Shown: positions 22,805-36,947 of the stretch, in pieces
Numbering within the stretch: position 1 is the stretch's first letter
Layout: each line of letters opens with the position of its first letter
NCBI GenBank assembly: GCA_031216445.1
Contig: CM062204.1
Span: forward strand, 17,723,501-17,787,500
Direction of reading: 5' to 3'
Source: Lateolabrax maculatus
Taxonomy: Eukaryota; Chordata; Actinopteri; Acropomatiformes; Lateolabracidae
Length of the DNA: 64,000 bases
Position numbers and translations under genes: made by a program
Notes under the pieces: generated by a model
Told to the model about the DNA's origin: nothing
The model's input: only the letters and a program-made list of their open reading frames with translations
The model's database searches: none

Positions 22805-25800
22805 GGTAGGTTGAGGATGAGGAGGCAGATAAACATTCATACCACTGAACGTAGTGAGCCATTGGTCCAGTAGAACTCGACACACTTTGACATTTAAGTC
22901 TAAGTGTTGTGTATCAGCTGACATGCAAGTGTGGAGTTGCATAAAGTTCAGAAATACAGGTGCTGTCATGCAGGTGAAGCAGGTGTATATGCCTTGCCTG
23001 TTTGCTCTGCAATCAGACATTTTTGTTTGTACTCGGGGAACCCTGATGTCGTTGAGTTGAGAAGGAAGTGCAGGCGGTGAAACAGGACTCAAGTTAGCAT
23101 TCATATAGCCTATACTTAGACGTAACCAAGTGAGGAACAGGTGCACGTGAAAAAGGGGGACAATAGGGGGAATCCGTTTTAAGCTGACCAAGTTCCTGAC
23201 ATCATTAAATGCTGACTTAAACACTTCACAGTCCTTGTTTGCCCACTTCTCTTCCTTCAACCAATTTACTGTTATCTGGCCTTTTCCTACACTGCACTAT
23301 CAATGAGCAAGGTGTGCTGCTTATTGATTGATGTCCATTTCTGTTTTGATACAGGCACATGAGAATTCATGTTCTTGCAGGGTTTAGAGGAGGTTCCCTG
23401 TTGTCATAACTTGTAGTCTATTTGTTGCTCAGTCAGAAGTTAACTCAGTTGTTCAGTAATTGGTCCTTTCTGATTCTCAAGACTCAAAAATATTTTACTG
23501 TTGGTGGAAATTGTGGGTGGTTGGTCCTCAGGTCTGTTCACAGCTGAAGTCCAGTATAATAAACACTTTTTAGCTGAAATAATTAGTCAATTAATGGATT
23601 AGTTGCCCAACAGAACATTTTCAACAACTAATTACCCAAGAAAATAATCTGCAGATTAATCCATAATTTAAAAAAAAAAAACATTAGTTGCAACCTGATA
23701 ACACTTATCTTATATGTCTCCGTACACATGTCTCCACTGACTGTTCCTTTATCAGTTTCTTTCCTCTTTAATTTGCTTCAGGAAGTCATGAACTTCAGCA
23801 CGTGTCGCTAGTAAAATGAGCCACAGTCTGTGTTTAATTATGCTGCTCAAGTGCAGCATGTTATCTGACTGATTTTAAATGCTTTGTGCTGGGTTAGTTT
23901 GCCACATCAACCAGGATTAATTCTACCTTTGGTGCCCTAATGTTCCCGGGCTAGACAGTTCAGTTACTAAAGAGATCTAAAAGTACCTTTACACTCACTC
24001 TGTGTCAGAAATCCTTGTATGGGAAACAACCAGGGTTGGAAAATTGGTGCCAAACAGATACCACCCGTGACCAGTTTGGAAGATTTTTGTTGTATATTTG
24101 AATCAACCACCCAATGAGGCTGGAGCTTGTTAATCTGCCTGCAGCAGGAAGCCAGCTGATTTTGCTGCAGCCGAAAAGAACTTTTGCTGATGTCTTTTTC
24201 TAAAAACACTGCGGGACTGCGATCATCAGCAGACAAACTGCAGTACCAAAGAGATTGAAAGCAGTTCTAGCATTTAATTTTTTTTCCATATGGGGTGCGG
24301 CTTCTGTTTGTTTTAGTCAAGCCCTCACGAGGCTCATGGGCAATACAGAAGAATGGTCAATGAAAGACAGAAAGATGTAGATGGATGGATGAAGTTCTCC
24401 TTTTGATCTTTGACATGGTGGAACGGGAGAGAGGGTGCTTTCAGTGGCTGCTGGGGAGAGCGCTGGAAACAGTTATTGCCACTCATTGTCCGCAGAACCT
24501 TTCGTACTTCTTTGTCACCACCACCAGTTTTTCACTGGGTATCTTTGAACCATGAGTTGAGTTTTGCTATATTCAGAGTTAAGTTGAGGTTGGTCTCACT
24601 GTTCTGTACAGTATAGTGAGGAATCTGTGGTGGTCGTCGCTTGTGTGACATGTTAGGCACAGCGATATTCACTGGAGAGGCCCAGACAACCAGTGGTTTC
24701 AAAATGTAAACACACATACTCAAACTATACAGATATAACAACTGACAAACACACACACAGAGTCAGACACTCCAGGGAATGCATAGGAGTACTTCCCATA
24801 AGCCTCACAATGACGTAAGGAGACAGCTATGTGCACAAAGTAGGCTCTTTCTCAGTGCTGCCCTGTGGCCATGTAGGCAGGCAGAATCCACACTAATGCA
24901 TCAAGGAACAGTTGAGCAACTGGAGACTTGGAGAAAGCTAATATTCTCATTCATTTTTATGTCAGGCCTCTAAAACAATGTGGTCTAACAGGACTGTGTA
25001 CTCCATATCATGTGATACAATCTCTCACATGTATAATGCTATTTTTAGGCTTGTAACACATGATCATAACCTCATATTGGATCTACTGACTGTATGGTTT
25101 ACATTGTCTGACCCCTAAAGGAAATTATAGCTTTTATAAAACAGTTACCAACACTGTTTATAGTGGTTTCATAAAGCTACTGAATATGAAGATGATCAAT
25201 ACCATCCAATTGTTTACCAGCACAGTTGGCTGTTGAAACCAATTTGATGCTGAATATAGTCAAGATAGGCATGCTCTCACTCAAACTTATCATTTTGGAA
25301 GCAGCCTGAATGTTTCTTTCAAAATCTTTCATCCTGAATTTTTTTTATTCTCATGTGATGATAACTAAAAAGGCTCTCTACATAGCCAATGCTGTAGGAG
25401 CAATCTATGCTTTATCTAAGTGTTGGACACAGTTGGGCTTCTGTCCTCTATTCAGTGTCTCCATATGGTGTCCGCATTACAGTAGCTTATCTGTGTCCCA
25501 GTCAGTCAGTCAGTCAGCCAGCCAGCCAGTCAGTCGCCATTCTCCAGTACAAGTTTATTTGCATTCTTTAAAAGATTTTCAGCTGATCTGAAATGTAGTT
25601 TCTTCAGGACTAGGGTATAAGAACTAGCAAAAGATCAAGATGAAACATTAAAACTTAAGGGTATGGATGAAATTAAGTGTTTGTTAATTAAAGTTCTAGA
25701 GAAAATTCAACAGTTGTCTGGAGAACTACATTTACATTTTACAATTTTCTACTTTTTAATCAGCCTGGCATCACAAATGCGTATTAGTCTGGAATCTCTC

Positions 25801-28800
25801 AGTTCATTTTCGATTTCCAAGAGGCGTTATCAATGGGTGGAGACAACCAGTCAGAGAAACAAAACGCTGTCCTGTCAGAAGTACGGCAAACACATATTTC
25901 TTATCAACATAAAGTTTAAGTGCAATTGTTTTTTTCTTCTTTTAGAGAAAATTTACCGTCCAGTCCATTTAATACTGCCACTGTAGCCGGCCTTTGAACG
26001 CTCCATATCTGCAGCCGCCATCTTGGATATTTACAAAGATGCTTCAATAGTGCTCCTCTCTGTATCTGCCAGAGCAAATAAAACATGAGCTCACAGATTT
26101 GTCTGGTTCCCAGGCTACTTTTTGGAGACTGGATCAAAAAAGTATTTATAATTACCTTTTTAGTAAAAAGTATATTTACCTCAATGGCAGATCATTTATA
26201 CGGTCACCTGCAAAAAGAACCACAAAACTAATGTTTACAAGGTCAAGGACGGACTTTCAATTTCAACTAATGTTTTTAAGAAGTCCTTAAACCTGCAATA
26301 ACTATTTTTTGAGGGCAGCAAAAACAAGCTGTGAACACAGTGTTGACTAATTATCACCTTTAAGTTGATATTGTGAACTTGTTAGCAAACAGTTGCTTAT
26401 TTACGCATCCAGCAGTTATGGAGCTACATTATCATCCATTTGGAGTTGTGTGAGTGTCCACCTGATGAATGTGAGTCCAATATTTACTGTTTTTAGTCTC
26501 TACCCACTCTGAAGGGAAATAACTGGCTCTTTAGCTGCTAAATGCTGCACTGTGTTCGCCAGCTAGTCTCTTAACTTTGTCTATCTGCTGTTTGGTGCTG
26601 CTCTGATGGGAGCTGGTTCAGATGTGGGTAAGGCTTTGCTAGGGCCGGAGGGTGGAGGATAGAGGGAAGGGGAGGTCTAAAGGGCATTATGCTGATGATG
26701 AGGCTCTACAGCCGCAGCAGTACAAAAGGTTGTATTGTCTGACAGCAGCAGCCCAGATCACATTCAGTTCACTGTGAGTTCATTTTCCTCATGCTGGCTG
26801 GAGCATGTTAAGTGACCACACCCTCACTAACTAACTAACCAACTAACCAACCAACCAACCCACCCAGCTGCCCACCCTCAGGCAGGGTAGTAAAGACATA
26901 TTGAATGTGGGTAATAGTGTTTGGATTGTTTTTGTCGATGGAGGGCTGAGTGTGTTTGAGCTTCTCGTTCCTACATGAAAACTGAAATCGGCAGTTTGTT
27001 CTTCAAAGTTGGCCCCAGCAGCTGTTCTCAGCTGACTCTCTTCATGGATGTTGCCCTGTTTCTTTATCTCATTCACATCTCGCCTTCCCAACAGCCCATA
27101 GTTCTCATAGCCATGTACCCCTGCATTCCAGTTTCAGATGGACCCCTCCTTCTCCCTAGAAACACACACAAGCACACACACAAGCACACACACACACACA
27201 CGACAGCAACGCTGAGCTCACACACACTGTCATGACGTCACCTATCACCCTTGCCCAGTGAACCCCCCCAGCTTTCTGTGAAAGCGCTGGGAGGGCTGGA
27301 AAAAAAACAGGAGTGGTCAGTAGGATGTACAGGAGCAAGTAGGTCAGGGTGGGTCACTCTGTTTTCCATCCTATGAGGCAGAATAGATTACAGATGAAGC
27401 TGTGTCTTCATGTCTGCATTAGTACAAATTCGGTACCACTCCCATGATTTAGTCATTGAAGTTTCATTATGTAACAGCAGTAATTACTCACTTTCCCTCT
27501 CTCATGGGCCCTGGCGTGGCTTGTCAACACCAGCAGCACCCTCACATACCTTGACCCTTGACCCCTCCTCATTATGGCAGGGCCCCTGGGCCACATATAT
27601 CGATCCCAGCCCCATCGCTCAGCACTGCCGTGCTGTTTAAACAGCCACTCAGCTTGGTTAACTATCTCTGGAGCTGCTAGAGGATTGTTGCATACATTGA
27701 CAGCTTAAAATACATGTTGACAAATGTTGAACGAGTGATTTAAAGCATAGTTATAGTGTCCTAAACCAGAAAATCAGATCAACAGAATGAAGAGAGAGGC
27801 TCAAAGAACTCATTTGATGCTCTACCAGTGAATGTACCAGTTTAACCAGCAAATAAACAATTGTTTAGTCTGCCTCAAAATACTGTGCGTGTAAAACCCA
27901 ACATTGAGCTCTCACATGCTTTTGGTTCTTTGTCTTAAAATATGTTTTTGTTTTTTTTTTTTTCTTCGTAGAAATAAATTAACAGAGAACATTATGTTGT
28001 AGTCTATGGGAGGGGTTTTCACTTTGGGGAAATGTTTTCTTCCGCTAATAGGATATAGATATATGACAATTTACTGGAGAAATAATCAGGAAATGGCATG
28101 TTTTGATAGTGATTTCATTATGTGTATTTACATCTGTATTCCACTGTTATTACTTCGATAGGGTGTTGATGAACAGCATTATATGTGCAGGGCTTTGCCA
28201 ATAAACAGTTTTTTCCCCTCATAGCTTAAATTTACCACCTTCCACCCTGTCAGTCTTCAAGTGTACAATGTTTTCCTCTGTTTGCACGCATTATGGTGAT
28301 TCCAGCATGGTGATTTCCCCCACAGCAGGGGGTCGGCTGGTAAACAGTTCATGAACAAAGCAATATCGGCCAACTTAATGGGATAAACTAGGCATGGTTC
28401 CCTGGAGCTCACAGTGCAATGAGAAAGCACCATTGCTGATGTGTGTGTAAGCCTCATTAGGCAGTCAGGGGGATCCCTCCTCATTAAAGTTAAAGGTTGG
28501 CTCATCAGAAGTATTTTCTGACAGTGTTAAAGATAATTTGCCCCACAAATTTGACACCAGTCAACTGCTGGTTTATTCTGCATGTGGTTGTTAAGCTTTA
28601 TTAGTTTACCACCCATGTTGACAGTTAATAAACCATTATTTCAGATTAGTTTTTCCGTTCTAAAAAAAAAAAGTTACAACCTTTTAGACCAGTTTTCGCC
28701 TTGCAGGGTATGAGGATGGTCTCTAAATAATATTCAGACCCTCCATTCCTAGGTTAAACCCAACCTCACTGTTAATTTTACCACAGAAAGCCCCTGGTGG

Positions 28801-30600
28801 ACTGGGCCGATCTGGCATGATTTGACATAAACATGTGGTCTGTAGTGTTAAATTACATCCTACAGTCTTGAGTGACTCCATATAAAAAGAATGATTGCAG
28901 AGTTTCCCAATGTCATATTATGGGCTAGTGTCAGGATGTGGTGGCCTCAACTTCTTTTAAATATTTAAAAGATATAAACATATTTGTGTCCAATTAAAAT
29001 AACAGCAAATTGATGGATACAATGTAAGCACATTTAGGTAAATGGTGGAAACAAGCACACAAAAATGTCAAACTGAAAAAGAAAGTGATGATGATGGTGG
29101 AAGGATGCTGTGTCATCTCTTGCTGTGACCACAAAACAGGCTGAAACCTGCATCTGGTAGATAATAAGATTTATTTACGTGTGTGTGTGTGTCTCAGCAT
29201 AATTCTGCATTACATTCTGTAATGAAGTGAATGCATTAGATGATCAAAGTAGTAACATGCTTATGTCAGGCCTGTTAAGCCTGTTAAGCACAAAGCTAGT
29301 CACCAGGCTGATGATCAGCTTTCAGCTTTGGTTGTCAGGGTTGGAAGAATGGTTGCCAGTTTTATATTTAAAAGTAAATTAATAGTGTTTATTTTTTAGG
29401 CTGATTCTAATATTGATATTTGGGAATTTAAAAAAAAAAAAAAAAGGTATGACAGGTTTGACTCTCTCCTTATGAACTCTCCTATCTTGTGGGCTATGTT
29501 ATGTAATGCTGCTGAAGCTTTCCTTTTTCTAGCAGAGTTCTGTAAATCAGGGAGACGGTAACACGGTAATTCAAACAGAAGATTTCACACCGAGGAGAAC
29601 CATACAGAGAATGTTTCTAAAAGTGGTTGCCAGCAGGGGCAATCCATCGAGGGAAGTGGTTACAATGGTCTGAATGTAGTTACCAGGGGCAACTGGGCAT
29701 TTCTCCTGTCAAGCCCTGTAGTAATAAAACCCACAAATGTAAGAGTTGCTCAGCAGTCCATGTCCTTCCATGAATGATTGGCAGTTCTTTGCTGGCTGGT
29801 CTTTACAGCACCAGTGACCTCACAGGGATGATGTTTGATGTGAGTTTTTCATTTACACCAGCACTTCCCAGTTGAAGCACTGTGGTACATCAGTGTAAAA
29901 GATGCTGCCACTACCTTCCGAAAATTGAATTAGTCATATTTCAGTGTAGTACTGTAGTTTTTCTTACTTCCACTGCTGTGTCAGAGGCCTCTCTACATTT
30001 CTAAGGAAACATTTTCTGGCCCCTGTAGTGCAAACTCCCTCTGATGAATGGTTCTGGACCAGCAACACCCGTGAGTGTAAAGTGATCTACCATGTTGCCC
30101 TTCTGTTATCTTGCACCCCCCACCCACTGCCGCTATCTCACCCTCCTGCCCAGGCTACGCACCAGCTGCTCTCCTCCTCCACTACAGCGCTCCCTCTTGT
30201 TTTCCCATTTGTATATTGTCGGACCGAAAGAGCTGGCCTCCACTGGGGATAATTAGGAGGAAAAGACTTTTGCTTTTAAGTGATGTTGTTGCTGTTAACC
30301 AGTCTACAGTCAAATACACTACACTCTTGCAGGCTAAATTTGGTCACCTTGCTGAATAAGTTATTACTGTCTGCTACATGCTGTTGGTGTGTAGCACAAA
30401 CCTGGTTTTGCTCAGAAAACATTTTATACATGTTGGAGACTCTCACAATCTAAAAATAATTAAATACAGTAGATCGCTGTTTGATTGCTAAAGTAAACAT
30501 ACATGTGTGTATTTCATATTTGTTTAAAGTAGACAAACATTTGCTTGCATGATTTTGATAAGAGCTTCCATATAAGTACAAACAGTCTTTGTCAAAGTTG

Positions 30601-30653
<53 letters not shown>

Positions 30654-33115
30654 TCAGAGGGTGTGACTTATAAGATATAAATAGGCTATGGGAGTTATTA
30701 AAGTCCCCCCACAAACAATCCCTCTCATTAGAATGAGCTGGAGATCGAGTTTCACTGATAACATTTGGCCTACTGGGACGTCTCCCAGCTCGGGCTGAAG
30801 ACTAGATGGTTGGATGGTTACATAGCTGGGTGGAGTTGCAGTCAATTTGAGTTAAATCAGTTCAAAACCTAAAACAGACTTTATTATTTATTTATTAGTA
30901 TTGTGTCATTATTAAACTGGATGTGTTGAGCTTTTCTTAACAGAAAGAATGAGAATTAAGAAGTGAACCTAGCCCAGATAATATTTTTTATTTTTATTTG
31001 ATGGTTTTTGAATGGTATAGTTAAAGAATGGGAATTCAAGGTGTCTTTAAACACCACTCCATTTTTTCGATGTAAAGGTACAACATTATTTGAAATTGAA
31101 ATCGCAGTGTACAGACACATGTCTGTGACAGCCTACTTTTAAATATGGCAGTATATCTACCTGCGTCAGGTGTCGTAGGTCCTTTAGTCAAACAGATACA
31201 GACAGACACAATTGTTTTTTGAATGACTTCATAGATTTTTTTAAAGGGGAACTTCACTGATTATACACATCAAAGTATGTTAACAGAACTTGGGGACTAC
31301 TACTGTATATGTGAAAAAAGTTGAATAAAACCTTTTGGGACCCAGAGAGAGCTGCGCAGAGTCTGATAAACTCACTTCCTCCAGTGCTCTGAAAATAAAA
31401 AGCAGTGTTAGTACCTGTTTTGTAAGGAGGAAGCTTTCAGTGTTCTTGTCAAACTCCGGTCTTATTTGCAGACCTTTCCAGGTTGAGGTGGTGCTGCAAA
31501 ACGAATTTAGTCAGGCTTCTTTGTTGAATCTGCAAACATGTACTGGTTATGTGCTGCGTTATGGTTTCCTCATCTGCACTCCCACTGGCTTGCAGTGTAA
31601 ATAAATGAACAATATGAAGCCATAGCAAGAACACACAGACTTCTGAGTTAGGACTTTTCCTCTGGGTTTGTGTTTTCCCTGTCGAGTTTATGTCTTTACT
31701 GTGAGCAGCCAGAGCTCCAATAGCACGGCTCACTTCAGTTATTAACACTCTGTCAATATGACATCCGCCTTTGCCTTCATCCAGCTCCCGCTCATTCGAA
31801 TGTCAGCAAGCCTGAAGGCAGAGGGAGTATTGGACAAATAGATAGCTGAGGAAAAGGAGGAGACAGGTGTTTCCTGGTGTGTTACCTGGAGGCTGTGCTG
31901 TCATAGAAACAGCTGGCAGAAGGATGAGATCATCGTTTTTCTACCTACCTATGATTTAGGCACCCTTTCGCGCACACACACCTGGCTATTTCCAGCAAGA
32001 TGTCTGTTTTTCTATTTAGAATCAATATAAAATGACAATAACAAAATGTTTCATATGAAAAGGGACAGAGACAGAATGTTCTCCTAATCCCATTTACATA
32101 TCACCTCTGTTTTTTTGGAAGCTTTAATGAGAGTGGACTCTCAGGGGACAATTAACTAAGCGTAGGCTGTAAAATTATCTGCAATTAGAGATTGGATTGA
32201 AATGCTTTTTCCCTTCCCACTTGATTAAACTGTTGCTTACATTAAGCTGTGGTTACTCAATCAGTCCCAGACCTTTCCATTATCCCCAAATACTTTATAT
32301 AACCTGATTCAAACCAACCCAGATATAAAACCAAACCTCCTCTTTTTTTCAATTCAGTTAGATGGTTTCTACTTCACTTAACAGCTAAAATGGCCATTTT
32401 CCTGAGAATGTATCTACTGTCCCAAATAATGTGTTGCTCTCATCCACCGTTGACTTTATTTATAAGCCGAACCGAAGGTATTATCGATAACTCTGCTTGG
32501 GCCTGTGCAAAGCCTTAGTGCTTTCAACAATATTAAACATGAGAGTTTTGACAGACAAAACAGATTTAACTTAATGATGTAACAGGTTAATCTTAATATG
32601 AAAACAGCTGCTTGTTTGTTGTACCCAAAACTGTTCTTGCACAACCTAGATGACAGATGTTGAATTAAGTTACTTGGTAAATCTTTCAGATAAAAAGTTT
32701 CATTAATTCAATAATACTGTATTTCTCCTGCAAACTAAGACATTACCAGGCCATTCAGTTGGCAACTAGTGACCTTACTGAGATACCAAACATAAATTAA
32801 AGGCCATTTAAAACCTTATTATTTATCTTCCGCTATTTTATCTTGTGAATTATGACTCAATTCAGACATGTTCAGCGTGTTCTGTATGTATTGTGCCAAA
32901 GACAACTAACTGAGGGTTCGAGTCTGTAATGTCCCTCCAACTGCGACCACATGATCACTGTTGGTGAGTTGAACTTGTTTCTGCAGGTCCTGTAAGAACA
33001 GGTACTGTACACACAGACAGCCACAGACCTGCTGCACTGGTCTCTGCTGCTGCCGCCACACCTGAGCCCAACTGCCATAACTGTTAATGGACTGATGCAC
33101 ACACTCACACACACA

Positions 33116-33166
<51 letters not shown>

Positions 33167-36100
33167 GGCAGTGAAGCCCCAGGGTGCTCTTGCTTCACAT
33201 TAATATGCACTTCCACGCTCCGTCTTTCTCTGTTAGTCACCATGCACAGCCGCGCGTCCTCAGTGTCCCCTGTGTGCTCTCAAAACACCGATGTGATGTA
33301 CTCGTAGCCAGTTTCTGTCTCTCTACTCACAAGCTCACACACTCAGTTATACACAGGTTTTCACACACACTGTGGTAAACACACATTGTAACTTGCAGGT
33401 GTGACTTGCTCACAGTCAGCTGTTATTCATGGTTCAGCTGAACCATCTAACACACACACAACTAGTTTTCTGAAGAATTAAAACTCAAACCTTTTGTTTT
33501 TCTATTGATTTCATATACTACAATCATATTATATTGCAATTCCATGTGTGTCCAGAATGTTTCATTAGTTGAATTATGTGAAGCAGGGCAGCACCAGTCA
33601 TACAGTAATATTTAGTTATTGAATTAAAGTACATATTGTCTGTTATTGTCAGTTTTCACTGGAACTACTTCCTAGGCACTGTATTGATTTTATTTTGTGA
33701 AACTGACCGTTTTAAAATATTGACTAGTATTGGCTTTACTTTTTAGCCTGAGTAGTGGCGTGGCTCTAGAGGGTAGATAATTAGTTATTAATTAATAATT
33801 AGTTAGTTATTATCGACCCATTAGTCCACCACTTTGGTCCAGACCACAATACCTCAACAACTATTGGATGGATCATGGAACTTTGTGCAGCCATTCATCA
33901 TCCCTGGAGGATGAATCCTAATGACCAGCAGTTTGCTGGCTTTTCCTCTAGCAACACCATGAGATGGACATTTTTGGTTTTCTGTGAAATGTAAAGCTAT
34001 TCATGTTCCCCTCAGGATGAGTTGTAGTAATTTTAATTAGTCCAATACTTTCGTTTTTGAGCAGATACCTCAAAACCAATGACGTTCCCATCAGGCTCAG
34101 CTGCACTTTGTGTTTAGTGATTATTAGCCAGTGTTAGCATGCAGACCTTTCTTAAAGAAGACTGCTGTGTCTGCAGCCTCACAGAGCTGCAAACTGGACT
34201 GTAGTATCTTGCCTAATTGATCAGAACATTGCTACTTCCCGACTGACTGACACTCCTCGCTTTACTGATATCCTACGGGACATATAAAACACTGTAGAAA
34301 GATTAAAAATTATACAGGCAGCATGTGACATCGTACATGAAATTATCCTCTGCCTACAGGAACTGCTGTGAACTATAGATAGAACATACTCTTCCCTCCT
34401 CTGAAGATATGCATCAGACAATCTATATAAGGACAATTTGTCGGATATTGCTTCGAGCTTCTTCGCTCACTCAGTGTTTGTTAGGAAGTGGTGGACCCTG
34501 TTTGTCTGGCCATCAGACAGCTTAGAGTGATAATCTCTTCAGCTAAACCCACTGCTTCACCACCAGCACTTCAACTTCATACACACACACTGTCACATGT
34601 ACTTCCCTGGGTTGTTTAAACATGTTCGAACCATTTGAACTGCTTACTTTAAAAAAAAGACAAAAATCCACCCAAATTAGCAAAACCATTAACATGCATG
34701 CCAGAATTTTAGCTCGACATGGGAGTTGCAGCTGTAATTTGAATTCATTTATTATTTTAAAGTGATTTAATCCCTTTTTTTTCATTTAATGCATCTGCTG
34801 TTCTGTCATTCTCCACTTTATACTATTGTTTTTTTTCAATTTATAAATGACCATTTTAGTATGACAGTGTAACATGTGTATACTTACCCATACTGGAAAC
34901 TCTTATTAAATATCCAACACAAATGCCTCCTAGTGCATACCACTGTTTAACTAATCGGTGCACCCTGGCCTCCCTGTTTTCCTCCTCCTTTCTTCTCCCA
35001 GGACTTCATCCTTCCCTTCCTCTCTCTTCCTCATTCCCTCCCTGGCTATCACACTCACTCCTGCTGTCCAACACATACACAGTGTGACTTGCTTTTTTTT
35101 GCCTTTGAACTGCAGGATGTTGGATGCATAAGTCATTGTGTGTTTGGCTAAAGTGTGTTTTGGAAAAGACAATATTGTGATTGTGATAATGAATTGCAAG
35201 ATACGTGCTAGGAAGATGATTCAAGTCTTCAAAAATGGTCAAAAACATATAAAGGTGCAAAAAAGGAAACTTGGACTAGTTCACAGCAGTAGGATTCTGC
35301 TAAATGTGCTCTCAATGAACTCTTCTCCACCCATGAACACAAGCTTGCTTGCTCTCTCTCCCTCTCCTCCGCCTTCCCCTCATGTGTCTGATGTCTGTGT
35401 GTTTGGCAGTGAGTCTGGCCTCCCAGCATGCTCTCACATGCTCTTTTATCCATCGGTCTCCTCTGGCACTGTGGGCCGACCACCCTCCCTTTCTCCTCCA
35501 CCTGCATCTTTATCACGTTTTGGCTGACCATCTCTCCTTCTCTCTCTCTCTCCACCCCCCCCCACCCCCCACCCCCCTCCTCTCCTCCCTCTTGTCTCTT
35601 TCTCTCTGGCTGTCCACCTCCTTCAGTCTGTCTCTCTGCTCAGAGGCTTTCTTGGCCTTTGTCCGTCTCGTGGGGAAGGGTGGTGTCTGTCTTTCTTCTC
35701 TTTTTTCCCTGCAGTCTTATCCCTCCCTCTGAGAGAGAAAGAGATGAAGGGAGGAGTTTCAACAGGGGAACTGAGGCGCTGTGAAAGCGGGAGGAGAAGA
35801 GAGAGTTCACTGTAAAGGAACTGAGTTTTGTGTTTAGCTGTGTTCTAATAAGATCATTTTGCAGTACATACCTTTTACCTTATCATGAGCTTATTATTCA
35901 GTGCTAAAATTAAGTTAAAACAGTACAGTTAATACAAATTCATTGACTTAATATAATCTTTAGTTATATAAGTTGTGTGTAAAGCTTGATGGAATGATTT
36001 AACCTGTTTGTTTTAAAACACAAATGATTTAAATAATCTGATTTATATAGAACTTGTAAATGCCAACCATTGGCTGGTTCCAAGCAAGTTAATGTAATAT

Positions 36101-36897
36101 GTTTGAGTTATGAACTGCTGTTTGGACAAAACAAACAATCTGATGTTACGTTTGGGTTTTTAGGGATTTAAGATGACATTTTTTGCTATTTTCTGACATT
36201 TCACAGACAAAATAATGAATCTTTATAACCAAGAATATAATCAACGGGGAATAATTGATAATCAAAACAATAGTTGCAGTCCTACAGTTAAACTGTATAT
36301 TTTTCTTTGCTGTCTGTCTTCACCGTTTCAAAGCCAACAATGAGTGTTATCAGTGATGAGGACTGCAGTGTCAAGTGAACTGGCAAGTAAATAAGAAGTA
36401 CCTACTTATAGAAGTTAGTATTCACTACCTTCATCACTAAGTCATCAACACATTAATTTGTAGTCCTACGTTTACTACTCAGATGGTGAACATGACAAAC
36501 GTTACACCTGCTAAACATGTTAGCTTGCCGGCATAGCTGTGAACTCTTGGTCTTGTTATTAAAACACATGAATCTCCAATGATATGAAGCTTTCACCCGA
36601 CAGCACTCCTGTTTTAAATAGGCTCCGTCTTATCCGTATGGTATTCAACATAATACAGATCAGCGCAGATTAAGTGGGGACATAGTGCAGGGGGTGCAGT
36701 GGAACAAGTTATAGCCCAGTGACTTTTTATCGCTTTAGTGCCTCTCTACGTCTCTCCCTCCGACTCTCCCTGCTCTTCGTTTACCTTTCCCTCCCTCTCT
36801 CCTCCCCTTCTTCCCTGCCAGGTTGGCTGTTGTCACCACTCAGGCGTCTCAGGAATGCCTCCAGATGTTTTCTTTATATGAGTCAGCCACACACTCA

Positions 36898-36947
<50 letters not shown>

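Noticed and set aside
33098..33162. Short regular repeats considered as a CRISPR array
   Set aside because: Units are 2 bp with no unique spacers, in a vertebrate genome. These are ordinary microsatellites.
35349..35784. Overlapping 118-129 codon frames in pkn1 intron 1 with Leu/Ser/Pro-rich products
   Set aside because: They arise from a C/T-biased strand that lacks stop codons by composition. No splice sites or homology fit.
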